Origin: Marinobacter sp. Arc7-DN-1
Lineage (GTDB): Bacteria; Pseudomonadota; Gammaproteobacteria; Pseudomonadales; Oleiphilaceae
DNA: 64,000 bases
Reading direction: 5' to 3'
NCBI RefSeq assembly: GCF_003441595.1
Contig: NZ_CP031848.1
Coordinates: forward strand, 2,046,001-2,110,000
Shown: positions 45,421 to 53,965 of the stretch, piece after piece
Layout of the letters: every line of letters begins with the position of its first letter
How positions within the stretch are numbered: the first letter of the stretch is position 1
Notes under the pieces: model-generated
What the model saw: only the letters and a program-made list of their open reading frames with translations
Databases searched by the model: none
What the model was told of the DNA's origin: nothing
Translations under genes and position numbers: made by a program

Positions 45421-46779
45421 TCAGAACATCTTCAGGTAACGGTCGACCTCCCAGGACGACACGTGGTTCTGGTAGCTCTCCCATTCGCCTTTCTTGTAAT
45501 CGACGAAACTCCTGAACATGGCTTCGCCGAAGACGTCCTTCGCCAGCGGATCGGCCTCGAACGCCTCGACGGCTTCACCGAGGTGACGAGGCAGGTACTC
45601 AATACCCTGGGCAGCAATGTCGGCATCGCTGTAGTTGTACATGTTTTCATGGTGTGGCTCGCCGGCATCCAGGCCCTCGCGAAGTCCTTCCAGCCCGGCC
45701 GCCAGGATCAGGGCGCTGCCGAGGTAAGGGTTGCAGGCAATGTCTGCAGCGCGACATTCAATGCGACCGCCCATGCTGGGAATGCGAATCATGTTGGTAC
45801 GGTTGTTGGAGCCATAACACATGAACACCGGCGCCCAGGTGGAGCCGGACATGCTGCCCTGGCGAACCAGACGCTTGTAGCTGTTCACCGTAGGGGCGAT
45901 CACCGCGCTGATAGCCGCGCCGTGTTTCAACACGCCGGCAATGAAATGGTAAGCAATCTTACTGATGCCACAGTTGTGCAGGTCATCATCCCTGGGCTCG
46001 AACAGGTTCTCACCGGTTTTGATGTCGGCCAGGGACATATTGTAGTGGGCACCACTGCCGGTGCGGTCAGCAAACGGCTTCGGCATAAAGCTCGCGAAAG
46101 CGCCGTGTTTGCGGGCGATTTCGTTGGCCATCATGCGGAAGAACACCAGACGGTCCGCCATGGTCAGGCCATCGGCGTATTTGAAGTCAGTTTCAAACTG
46201 ACCGTTGGCGTCCTCATGGTCGAAGGAGTACACGTCCCAGCCCAGTTCGTTCATGGCGTCCACCAACTCGTCGATGATGGGCAGATTGTCCATCAGGGCG
46301 CGGGGGTCGTAGCAGGGCTTACCCAGGTTGTCCCGGTCACTCAAAGGGGCAAAGCCGCCGTCTTCGGTGTCACGAAACAGGAAGAACTCGGTTTCAATCC
46401 CAAGGTTGAAGCGGTAACCCATATCGGCGGCTGCGCTGAGCTGGCGCCGGAAGATGTTGCGTGAACAGGCTTCGAACGGCTCACCATTGAGGTACAGATT
46501 GCCCGGAAACCAGGCCAGCCGGCGATTCCATGGGCAGATGGCCAGCCCGTTCGGATCCGGCATGGAAGCGACTTCATCGTCGGAGATGTCCTGGGGCACG
46601 CCGTCCAGAGCCGCACCGGTGTACAGCTCGGAGCCCTCCATCATCTGCCCCAGGTGGGCAACGGGAACGAACTTGCCTTTGGTGACACCATGAATATCAA
46701 CGTAGCTGGCGATAGCGTACTTCACGCCCGCCTCGGTGAGTTTTTCTTTCAGGGTCTTGGTGTTGGTCAGTTCTGTCAT
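45421..46779 (-). CDS. glnT: Type III glutamine synthetase (GlnT-like), 452 aa
   Basis: A glutamine synthetase catalytic fold with GIETEFFLF (metal-binding Glu), SGAHYNMSL, AGVLKHGAAISAVIAPTVNSYKRL and NNRTNMIRIP. The N-terminal KYAIASYVDIHGVTKGKFVP and the shorter length set it apart from GlnA; it matches the type III/GlnT group. The usual reaction joins ammonia to glutamate, or a related amine to glutamate. It lies between the two guanidine units, so it may assimilate the ammonia released. A TetR-like operator lies 78 bp upstream. Confidence 0.85.
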   Translation of the reverse strand: MTELTNTKTLKEKLTEAGVKYAIASYVDIHGVTKGKFVPVAHLGQMMEGSELYTGAALDGVPQDISDDEVASMPDPNGLAICPWNRRLAWFPGNLYLNGEPFEACSRNIFRRQLSAAADMGYRFNLGIETEFFLFRDTEDGGFAPLSDRDNLGKPCYDPRALMDNLPIIDELVDAMNELGWDVYSFDHEDANGQFETDFKYADGLTMADRLVFFRMMANEIARKHGAFASFMPKPFADRTGSGAHYNMSLADIKTGENLFEPRDDDLHNCGISKIAYHFIAGVLKHGAAISAVIAPTVNSYKRLVRQGSMSGSTWAPVFMCYGSNNRTNMIRIPSMGGRIECRAADIACNPYLGSALILAAGLEGLREGLDAGEPHHENMYNYSDADIAAQGIEYLPRHLGEAVEAFEADPLAKDVFGEAMFRSFVDYKKGEWESYQNHVSSWEVDRYLKMF

Positions 46780-46856
46780 CGTTTTCCTCTCTTCAGCCCG
46801 GCGACGCGGACAGTCGGTTTGTCTTCTGGCACGTTTTTTCCTTTGATCTAACCATT

Positions 46857-46886
46857 CAACTTACATGCCAGTATGTATGTAAGTTG
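46857..46886. promoter_or_regulatory. Perfect palindrome, candidate TetR/AcrR-type operator before glnT
   Basis: CAACTTACAT and ATGTAAGTTG are exact inverted repeats with a 10-bp spacer. The inner TTACATGCCAGTATGTATGTAA resembles AcrR operators (TACATACAT...ATGTATGTA). It lies in the glnT upstream region. Confidence 0.65.
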
Positions 46887-47030
46887 GATTATGCGCCGCT
46901 CAAACAGAGCCAGAAAAGACGGAATCTGAGGACAAAGTTATGGATTTACAGTGGATTAAAGCCGACTTCGAGGCCGGCCCGGTCCCTGCTGGAGCGAGCA
47001 GGCTCATGACAGTGCACCCCGAACCGCCCC

Positions 47031-47045
47031 GCACCATATTGGCGC
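47031..47045 (+). promoter_or_regulatory. NtrC-like site of the guanidine transporter operon
   Basis: GCACCATATTGGCGC differs at one position from the NtrC consensus dyad GCACCA-N3-TGGTGC. It lies 55 bp upstream of the second sigma-54 promoter; an additional half-site-like TGCACC lies at 47013. Confidence 0.65.
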
Positions 47046-47099
47046 ATACTTGCTGCCAAATTCGCCCCGACTCCCCCGTTATTGCCCGCTTGATGTATC

Positions 47100-47115
47100 T
47101 GGCACGCCATCTGCA
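47100..47115 (+). promoter_or_regulatory. Sigma-54 promoter of the guanidine transporter operon
   Basis: TGGCACGCCATCTGCA matches the -24/-12 consensus (TGGCACG-N4-TTGCA) except one base, with the required GG-N10-GC spacing. The start would fall about 80 bp before the second riboswitch. The small open frame 46940-47122 overlapping it is not considered a gene. Confidence 0.8.
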
Positions 47116-47204
47116 CTGTTAAGAACAGACGGTTTTCAAAACCCCGATCCGTTCACAGCACTGTGCACAACATCGCAGACAGAGCGGCGAACACGAAAGA
47201 CAAA

Positions 47205-47313
47205 TGGGTGACTAGGGTTCCGGTCCGGGCAGGCACGCAACAGCTACCCGGATGGCTGGTCCGAGAGTTACCGACCTCTGGGAGGTTACACGGCGGGACA
47301 AAAGCCCGGGAGA
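47205..47313 (+). promoter_or_regulatory. Second guanidine-I (ykkC) riboswitch, before the ABC permease gene
   Basis: The same conserved blocks as at 37312 appear: CTAGGGTTCCG, GGTCCGAGAG, ACACGGCGGGACAAAAGCCC, GGGAG. P1 is GGTGAC/GTTACC (47207-47212 with 47267-47272). No T-tailed terminator follows. GTTGT (47356-47360) and ACAAC (47374-47378) flank the ribosome site AGAGGAGA, so control could act on translation instead. Confidence 0.95.
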
Positions 47314-47380
47314 CCGAATCGCAAGGGATGCTGTTGCCCGCGATAACCTTGCCGTGTTGTGTGACCAGAGGAGACAACCT

Positions 47381-48196
47381 ATGCGACTGATCAACCGCCA
47401 TCCCGGACGGGCCTCGGCCACCCTGCTGGGCCTGCTGCCCTTCCTGCTGATCATGCTGATCTATAGCCTGGCCTCCCAGGAGCGCCTGGCGGAAAACCCC
47501 AACGACAAACTGCTGCCCGGCCTGGAACAGATGACCGCTGCCGTGGATCGGATGGCCTTTCAGGAGGATCGCCGCAGTGGCGACTACCTGATGTGGCAGG
47601 ACACCACCGCCAGCCTCGGACGGCTGGCGCTCGGCGTTGGCATTGCCGCGTTGCTGGCCCTGGTGGTGGGCATTCTCAATGGCGTTCTGCCTCTGGTAAG
47701 GGCCAACCTCGCCCCTCTGGTTTCGGCGCTTTCGATGGTGCCGCCTCTGGCCATACTGCCCATACTGTTTATCGTGTTCGGCCTCGGAGAACTCTCGAAA
47801 GTCATGCTGATTGTCATCGGCACCGCGCCGATCATGATGCGGGATGTGGCGCAGCGGGTTCGGGAGCTGCCGGGCGAACAGCGGATCAAGATCCAGACCC
47901 TGGGCGCCAATTCCTGGCAGGTGATCACCCGGATGGCCCTGCCTCAGGTATTGCCCCGCCTGATCGACGCCGTGCGCCTTAGCCTTGGCCCGGCCTGGCT
48001 GTTCCTGATCGCGGCGGAGGCGATTGCGTCTACCGAAGGCCTCGGTTACCGGATCTTCCTGGTGCGGCGCTATCTGGCCATGGATGTGATCCTGCCCTAT
48101 GTCATCTGGATCACGATTCTCGCCATTGTTATTGATCAGTGTCTGCGTTTAACCAACCGCAGGCTGTTCCCTTGGTACAACGCAGGAGGCCACTGA
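47381..48196 (+). CDS. ABC transporter permease of the guanidine/urea-carboxylase system, 271 aa
   Basis: A NitT/TauT-type inner-membrane permease with an N-terminal membrane helix, five further helices and the EAA-type loop around ELPGEQRIKIQTLGANSWQ. The start at 47381 follows AGAGGAGA; the upstream open frame runs through the riboswitch and is not translated. It overlaps the ATPase gene (TGATG). It most likely works with the binding protein encoded at 42545-43612. Confidence 0.88.
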   Translation: MRLINRHPGRASATLLGLLPFLLIMLIYSLASQERLAENPNDKLLPGLEQMTAAVDRMAFQEDRRSGDYLMWQDTTASLGRLALGVGIAALLALVVGILNGVLPLVRANLAPLVSALSMVPPLAILPILFIVFGLGELSKVMLIVIGTAPIMMRDVAQRVRELPGEQRIKIQTLGANSWQVITRMALPQVLPRLIDAVRLSLGPAWLFLIAAEAIASTEGLGYRIFLVRRYLAMDVILPYVIWITILAIVIDQCLRLTNRRLFPWYNAGGH

Positions 48197-48981
48197 TGAG
48201 CTTTATTACCGTCAACAATCTCTGGAAAGAGTATGGTGACCAGGTGGTCCTGGAAAACCTGAACCTGACCGTGAAACAGGGCGAATTCTGCACTCTCGTA
48301 GGCGCCTCCGGTTGTGGCAAGTCCACCTTCCTGAAAATGTTGTTGGGCCAGGAAACCCAGACCCGGGGTGAGCTATTGCTGGAGGGTGAGGCCTTCCCGG
48401 GAGAGCCGGACCGCAACCGGGGTATCGTGTTCCAGCGCTACTCGGTGTTCCCGCACCTGACCGTTCGCCAGAACGTACTGTTGGGTCTGGAGCTGGAGCA
48501 GAAGCCCTGGCTGGGCAAGCTGTTCGGCAGCGCCCGGCGTGAGGCTCTTGAAAGAGTGGATGCCATGCTGGAATCCGTAGGCCTGACGCCCTCGGCGGAC
48601 AAATGGCCTCACGAACTCTCTGGCGGCATGCAACAGCGACTGGCCATTGCCCAGTCCCTGATTATGCGCCCTCGCGTGCTGTTGCTGGATGAGCCCTTCG
48701 GTGCACTGGACCCCGGTATTCGCGGGGACATGCACGACCTGCTGTTGAAGTTGTGGCGGGAGACCGGCACTACCATTTTCATGGTCACCCACGATCTTCA
48801 GGAAGGCTTCTATCTGGGTACCCGGCTGCTGGTGTTCGACAAGATCCGCAACGACCCCCACGATCCCCAGGCGTTTGGCGCCACGATTACCTATGATCTT
48901 CCGATCGGTCAGACCGACCGCAAACTGTTTGACGACATCAACGAATCCGTTATCCAAACCGCACGGCATCAGGCGGCCTGA
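48196..48981 (+). CDS. ABC transporter ATP-binding protein of the guanidine/urea-carboxylase system, 261 aa
   Basis: Walker A is GASGCGKST, the signature LSGGMQQRLAIAQSL, Walker B VLLLDEPFGALD and the H-loop MVTHD. It is an importer-type ATPase of the nitrate/sulfonate class. Its ATG shares a base with the permease stop, so translation is coupled; a longer frame inside the permease gene was rejected. A strong terminator follows. Confidence 0.9.
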   Translation: MSFITVNNLWKEYGDQVVLENLNLTVKQGEFCTLVGASGCGKSTFLKMLLGQETQTRGELLLEGEAFPGEPDRNRGIVFQRYSVFPHLTVRQNVLLGLELEQKPWLGKLFGSARREALERVDAMLESVGLTPSADKWPHELSGGMQQRLAIAQSLIMRPRVLLLDEPFGALDPGIRGDMHDLLLKLWRETGTTIFMVTHDLQEGFYLGTRLLVFDKIRNDPHDPQAFGATITYDLPIGQTDRKLFDDINESVIQTARHQAA

Positions 48982-48992
48982 ACGTGTGAACA

Positions 48993-49023
48993 CAAAAGGG
49001 GCCGCCCGCGGGCAGCCCCTTTC
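48993..49023. terminator. Bidirectional terminator between the ABC ATPase gene and the quinoprotein gene
   Basis: AAAGGGGC and GCCCCTTT with inner GCCC/GGGC form a long stem between convergent genes, with T runs on both sides. Confidence 0.85.
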
Positions 49024-49053
49024 AGACCGGCAGAACACCGGCGCTTTCCAAGA

Positions 49054-50829
49054 TCAGTTGCTGGCAACGCGATCCTTTGGCAGCTTGAACGTCCAGACCA
49101 TACCGCCCTGGTTGAAGTGCTTCACCACCCTGGCGACTTCACCACCCCAGAGCGGAACCGCACCACCCCAGCCGGAGGCCACGGAGACATACTGCTCGCC
49201 GTCCATGGTCCAGGTCACCGGGGTACCGACCACACCGGAACCGGTATTGAATTTATACAGCTCCTCGCCAGTCCTGGCATCAAAGGCCTTCAGGTAACCC
49301 TCCGGGGTGCCGGTGAAGACCAGGTTACCAGCGGTCGTCATGACACCACCCCACAGAGGTGCGGTGTTCTGATAACGCCACACTTCCCTGCCGGTTTTCG
49401 GATCCATGGCGCGGAGTACGCCGATGTAATCATCATTCGCCGGTTTGATGGTGAAGCCGGCACCCAGGAACGCCGCACCCCTCTTGTAGGAGACTGGCTC
49501 ATTCCAGATGTCCATGGACCACTCGTTGGAAGGCACATAGAACAGGCCGGTCTCCTGGCTGTAGGCCATGGGCATCCAGTTCTTGCCGCCCAGAAACGCG
49601 GGCTGTGCAACCACGACTTCACCCTTGGTTCCTTCCATGGCAGAAGGGTCGCCAGGCCGTCCTCCCTCTTTATAGATCGGGCGGCCGGTCTTCGGATCAA
49701 GGCCTTCCGCCCAGGTGATCTTGTCGACGAACGGAAAGCCACGGATGAAATCGCCGTTCTCACGGTTCAATACATAGAAGAACCCGTTACGATCCGCGGT
49801 TGCCGCCGCTTTCACGGTCTTGCCGTTTTCCTGGTAGTCGAAGGAGATCAGCTCGTTGACACCGTCATAGTCCCAGCCGTCGTGGGGCGTGGTCTGGAAG
49901 TGCCACTTGATGCTGCCGTCATCCGGATCGATCGCCAGACGGGAAGACGAGAACAGGTTGTCACCCGGGCGCAGGTGCGAGTTCCAGGGCGCCGGGTTGC
50001 CGGTGCCGAAGAACAGGGAGTCGGTGTCCGGATCGTAGGTGCCGCCCAGCCAGGTGGCCGCGCCGCCGTGTTTCCACATATCGCCGGGCCAGGTTATGCC
50101 GGCCTTACCGCCGGAAATGCCGTTCTCGATGGCCTTGCCATCCTTGTAGACATAGCCCATGTGACCTTCAACGGTCGGACGAGTCCACAGTAAATCACCG
50201 GTATTCGGGTCGTAGGCTTCCACCTTGCCGACAATACCGAACTCACCGCCGGAAACACCGGTGATCAGTTTGCCTTTCACCACGATGGGGGCGGCGGTAA
50301 TGGCGTAGCCGGCCTGGTAATCTGCCACCTTCTTGATCCACATCGGCTTGCCGGTGTCCTTGTTCAGGGCAACGAGTTTGGCATCCAGAGTGCCGAAGAT
50401 AACCTTGTCGCCATACAGGGCGACACCCCGGTTAACCACATCACAACAGGGCATGATGCCATCCGGCAGGCGGGCGTCGTACTGCCAGATTTCCTCCCCG
50501 GTCCTGGCGTCGATGGCGTAGACACGGGAATAGGAGGCGGTTACGTACATCACGCCGTCCTTGACCATCGGCTGCGATTCCTGGCCACGCATTTTCTCGC
50601 TGCCGAACGAGAAACCCCATACCGGCTGCAAATACTGGATGTTGCTGGTATTCAGATCGTCCAGGGTGCTGAAGCGCTGGCCCTGGGTGCCCATACCGTA
50701 ACTGACAATGTCGCCCGGCGTTTTATGATCATTGATGATGTCTTCGTCGGTGACCGCATAGGCCCCGTACGACACCGCCAGCGCCAGGGTGCTGGCGGCA
50801 ATGCGAATCCCGAACTCGTTCGATCTCAT
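49054..50829 (-). CDS. PQQ-dependent alcohol dehydrogenase with lanthanide signature (PedH/ExaF-like), 591 aa
   Basis: After a signal peptide (cut near GAYA), the protein has the eight-bladed quinoprotein fold, the vicinal disulfide Cys 128-Cys 129 (MPCCDVV) that stacks on PQQ, and the catalytic Asp 320 in [11 protein letters not shown]. Two residues on is Asp 322. Lanthanide-dependent enzymes (XoxF, PedH, ExaF) have Asp at this position, while calcium enzymes have Ala or Ser. It therefore probably needs a rare-earth ion. It oxidises alcohols in the periplasm and reduces cytochrome c550, encoded upstream in the same cluster. The start at 50829 follows TGGAGAG; the longer frame was rejected because only 50829 begins a signal peptide. 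Confidence 0.93.
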   Translation of the reverse strand: MRSNEFGIRIAASTLALAVSYGAYAVTDEDIINDHKTPGDIVSYGMGTQGQRFSTLDDLNTSNIQYLQPVWGFSFGSEKMRGQESQPMVKDGVMYVTASYSRVYAIDARTGEEIWQYDARLPDGIMPCCDVVNRGVALYGDKVIFGTLDAKLVALNKDTGKPMWIKKVADYQAGYAITAAPIVVKGKLITGVSGGEFGIVGKVEAYDPNTGDLLWTRPTVEGHMGYVYKDGKAIENGISGGKAGITWPGDMWKHGGAATWLGGTYDPDTDSLFFGTGNPAPWNSHLRPGDNLFSSSRLAIDPDDGSIKWHFQTTPHDGWDYDGVNELISFDYQENGKTVKAAATADRNGFFYVLNRENGDFIRGFPFVDKITWAEGLDPKTGRPIYKEGGRPGDPSAMEGTKGEVVVAQPAFLGGKNWMPMAYSQETGLFYVPSNEWSMDIWNEPVSYKRGAAFLGAGFTIKPANDDYIGVLRAMDPKTGREVWRYQNTAPLWGGVMTTAGNLVFTGTPEGYLKAFDARTGEELYKFNTGSGVVGTPVTWTMDGEQYVSVASGWGGAVPLWGGEVARVVKHFNQGGMVWTFKLPKDRVASN

Positions 50830-51022
50830 GGTTGCGCTCTCCAATTCTCTTGTTTTCGGTTCTTTTGTGTTCGTTTCAGGGCGAACCGGGAACGTTTCCC
50901 GCCTCTGGTACGATTCTTCGCCTTGGCGGGAAAGCCAGCAATTGCCCCCCGGAACAGGTTTTCTCATCACTTGGTCGTACTACCTGAAAGAAATCGCTCG
51001 CCGGGGTTGGCGGGCTGCGGGA

Positions 51023-51979
51023 TCAGAGTTCGCCCTCGGCCCGGGCGATGGCCTGCTGATCCAGAAACTCCCGGTAGTAGTCGGGCACGCTGTAGCGCAG
51101 TTCCTGGCTGGCAAACAGTTCGTTCAGCTCGCCACTCTTGACCAGCTTGTCGACAATGGCTTCCAGGGCATATCCCAACTGCCGATGGGTGTGTTTGATG
51201 GCCATACCCACATCCCACACCTGTTTGCCTATGCCGGGAAAACCATTACCCGCGGCTTTGAAACCAGCGTTTTCGGGTCTGGCCAGCTCATGATCGATTT
51301 CTGCCCGCATGCCCATCACGGCGCTGACCTCGCCCTCCCGCATGGCGCTGAACGCATCACGCACGTTGGGGTAATGCCGGACCTGCTCACGCATTCGCCC
51401 GCGCAGTCCGGAGGAAAGGTAGAAGTCCGGAAGGGTATCGATCTCCACGCCGATCGGGTGATACTGGAAAACAGCTACGGTTTCCACTGAGTCCAGCTTT
51501 TCCGGGTTAAAGGCGATCTGCCAGGTTTCCTGCTGGTAGGGACCGAACAGAACCACCTGCTCGTTGATGTATTCACCCGTGGAATCCTGCATGTAGGCAT
51601 ACTCCTTATCGTAAGGAACCCGCAGCATGACATCGGCCAGCCGTTGTTTGGCCAGGTAATGGCCCTTCCAGACGTTGTTACGCAGGTCGTCCCCCAGATT
51701 TTCATCCGGAGTGATCCAGTGCACTTTGAATTCGACACCCATTGCTCCGGCAATCCGTCGCCCGAGCTCGACATCAATCCCTCTGGGCTCGCCATCAACG
51801 TCATAGGAGTAGGGGGGGAAGTTTTCGTAGACACCCACTTTCAGGTAGCCGGACGCGAGGATGATGTCGTAGGTTCTCTGCGCCGGCCGGTTCAGGAGCT
51901 TGTCGCCGTCGTCAACCTCCTGGGCCAGAGCAATCTGTGTGAGAAGCAGCAAAGCCAGAATTCCAGACAGTAGTTTCAT
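51023..51979 (-). CDS. Quinoprotein-associated periplasmic binding protein (XoxJ/MoxJ-like), 318 aa
   Basis: It has a signal peptide (cut after ALA, about residue 19) and a family 3-like solute-binding fold (LKVGVYENFPPYSYDVDGEPRG, ELGRRIAGAMG). Such proteins are encoded beside quinoprotein dehydrogenases and are thought to help them mature or bind cytochrome rather than to transport. It lies between the cytochrome and dehydrogenase genes on the same strand. GGGAG lies 6 bases before ATG. Confidence 0.85.
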   Translation of the reverse strand: MKLLSGILALLLLTQIALAQEVDDGDKLLNRPAQRTYDIILASGYLKVGVYENFPPYSYDVDGEPRGIDVELGRRIAGAMGVEFKVHWITPDENLGDDLRNNVWKGHYLAKQRLADVMLRVPYDKEYAYMQDSTGEYINEQVVLFGPYQQETWQIAFNPEKLDSVETVAVFQYHPIGVEIDTLPDFYLSSGLRGRMREQVRHYPNVRDAFSAMREGEVSAVMGMRAEIDHELARPENAGFKAAGNGFPGIGKQVWDVGMAIKHTHRQLGYALEAIVDKLVKSGELNELFASQELRYSVPDYYREFLDQQAIARAEGEL

Positions 51980-52054
51980 TGTTATCTCCCAACGACAACA
52001 GGCCGGCGCAGGGCCGGCCTGGGTTCAGGCATGGATAAGACGAAAGCGTTGCCA

Positions 52055-52483
52055 TTACTCCGGCTTCGGCAGTGATTCCACATAGCTGCGAATGGCCCAC
52101 ATGGCGTTCTGGTCGAGGGTTTTCTTCCAGGAGGGCATACCCCGGGCAGTTCCATTACGAACACGGCCAATGAAGTACTCGTCATCCCATTCGGTGAGCT
52201 CGCGAAGATCCGGCGTCAGGCCACCCGACATAGCGCGGATACCGTGACAGCCGGCGCAGTTGCCCGCGTAGGCACTCTCGCCGATTTCAACGGCCTGGGC
52301 ATTGAACTCGCCGTATTCATTGCCCTCACGGAACGGATTCTCGGTCCGCACTTCGTCACCGAGCTCCGGCAGGTTGCCCGTATCCACTTCCTGCGGTGTG
52401 ACGTTGCCGTGTGCAAAGACCAGACCGGCCAGACCAAGCATGGCCGAAGCCATCAATGCTTTCAGTGAAAAGGGCGTTGCCAT
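52055..52483 (-). CDS. Cytochrome c550 of the quinoprotein system (ExaB/PedF-like), 142 aa
   Basis: There is a signal peptide (cut near FAHG), one haem site CAGCH (Cys 76, Cys 79, His 80) and a distal Met in RGMPSWKKTL. It fits the cytochrome c550 that takes electrons from PQQ alcohol dehydrogenase. It is first of three minus-strand genes (cytochrome, XoxJ-like, dehydrogenase). AGAGGTAG precedes the start. Confidence 0.9.
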   Translation of the reverse strand: MATPFSLKALMASAMLGLAGLVFAHGNVTPQEVDTGNLPELGDEVRTENPFREGNEYGEFNAQAVEIGESAYAGNCAGCHGIRAMSGGLTPDLRELTEWDDEYFIGRVRNGTARGMPSWKKTLDQNAMWAIRSYVESLPKPE

Positions 52484-52608
52484 TGCTGCTACCTCTGTTA
52501 TTGGATCCCTATGGTTGGCGATTGGACTTGTCGGATGCCAACTTGCTGACTTTCAGTCTAGGAACCCCCACGCCCGATCCGAATGCCACTTTGGAGTTTT
52601 TGACCTAG

Positions 52609-52664
52609 TTCCTTGGTAGTAGGCGGCAGGTGTCTGCCCGGAAAACTCCTCCTTAGGTACTGTC
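52609..52664. promoter_or_regulatory. Two motif copies in the divergent promoter of the cytochrome and ABC operons
   Basis: TTCCTTGGTAGTAG (52609-52622) and GAAAACTCCTCCTTAGGTAC (52641-52660) match the two halves of the exaC upstream motif at 37042. A small hairpin (GGCAG/CTGCC) lies between them. The region serves both the cytochrome operon and the plus-strand PQQ-ABC operon. Confidence 0.55.
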
Positions 52665-52747
52665 TGATTCCTACTTTCAGAATATTCCCGCCAGTACGTG
52701 CTTTCTCTAAACTCACACGAAAGACAACAAAAACATGGGGTACCTTC

Positions 52748-53923
52748 ATGCCGTTTCGCCACCTGGCAGTTCTGACGGGGTTGCTGGCCGCCAGCCTTAT
52801 GTCCTCGGGCGTGCCGGCGGAACCTCTCGACACAAGAATTGGCTACATCCAGTGGGTGCCGGATCAGGGCCCGGTGCTCTCGAACGTGATTCCCGAGCCA
52901 GAAGATGCGGGCCTGCGGGGCGCCGAGCTGGCCATGGACGACAACAGCACCACTGGCAGATTTCTGGGCCAGACCTACACGCTCCAGAGCACGGTGGCCA
53001 ACTCCGCAGACGCGGCGATGGCCGCCTTCGACACCATGCGCAAGACCGGGATTGAGCTGTTTGTCGTGAATGCGCCGGTGGACACCCTGAAAGCCATCAC
53101 CGACAAGGCCGGTCAGAACACCCTGATCTTTAACGCCGGGGCCCGGGATGACGCCCTGCGCACACGGCAATGCCACACCAACCTGCTGCACACCATGCCC
53201 AGCTATTCCATGCTGACCGACGCCCTCGGCCAGTGGCTGAGCCAGCGGCGCTGGAAGGAAGTGTTCCTGATTACCGGGCCCACCGGGGCCGACAAAGGCT
53301 GGGCGGATGCCTTTCGCCGTTCGGCCAAACGCTTCGGCCTGGAGATTGTCGAGGATAAACCCTGGACCTTTGACGCCGATCTTCGCCGCACCGTCTCCCG
53401 GGAATTGCCGCTGTTTACCCGGGCCGATGACTACGATGCCGTGGTGGTGGCGGATGTGCGGGGTGATTTCGGTGAATACGTGCCGTTTAACACCTGGTTG
53501 CCAAGGCCGGTGGCGGGCACCCAGGGCATGATGCCGGTGGCCTGGCACCGGGTGGTGGAAAGCTGGGGAGCCGCGCAGTTGCAGAACCGGTTCAGGGAAC
53601 TGGCCGGCCGTGACATGAACAGCGAGGATTACGCCGCCTGGGCCGCCGTTCGCTCCATTGGCACAGCCGTAACGGATCTCGACAGTGCGAACCCCACCGA
53701 GATCCGCAATTTCCTGTTCAGCGACAATTTCCAGTTGGCCGCCTTCAAGGGCCGAAAGCTCACCTATCGTGACTGGAACGGCCAGCTACGCCAGCCAATC
53801 CCACTGGTTCACCCCCGGGGCCTTGTTGCCCGCGCGCCCTTCGAAGGCTTCCTCCATCCCTACAGCCAGATGGATACCCTCGGTTTTGACAAGCCAGAGA
53901 GCGAGTGTCGGATTAACAACTGA
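52748..53923 (+). CDS. ABC substrate-binding protein of PQQ-dependent alcohol metabolism (TIGR03863-type), 391 aa
   Basis: There is a signal peptide (cut near VPAEP) and a branched-chain-amino-acid-binding-like fold (GYIQWVPDQGPV, LAMDDNSTTGRFLGQTYTL). With the beta-propeller, ATPase and permease genes that follow it forms the set seen next to PQQ-alcohol genes in Pseudomonas (ped/exa). The ligand is unknown. A longer open frame upstream lacks signal-peptide sense and was rejected. Confidence 0.87.
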   Translation: MPFRHLAVLTGLLAASLMSSGVPAEPLDTRIGYIQWVPDQGPVLSNVIPEPEDAGLRGAELAMDDNSTTGRFLGQTYTLQSTVANSADAAMAAFDTMRKTGIELFVVNAPVDTLKAITDKAGQNTLIFNAGARDDALRTRQCHTNLLHTMPSYSMLTDALGQWLSQRRWKEVFLITGPTGADKGWADAFRRSAKRFGLEIVEDKPWTFDADLRRTVSRELPLFTRADDYDAVVVADVRGDFGEYVPFNTWLPRPVAGTQGMMPVAWHRVVESWGAAQLQNRFRELAGRDMNSEDYAAWAAVRSIGTAVTDLDSANPTEIRNFLFSDNFQLAAFKGRKLTYRDWNGQLRQPIPLVHPRGLVARAPFEGFLHPYSQMDTLGFDKPESECRINN

Positions 53924-53965
53924 TCGCTTCCGCGGCCGCATCTTAAAACAACAAGGAGCTCCACC

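Noticed and set aside
46940..47122. 60-codon open frame before the second riboswitch
   Set aside because: It overlaps the NtrC-like site and sigma-54 promoter, lacks a ribosome site and resembles no protein.
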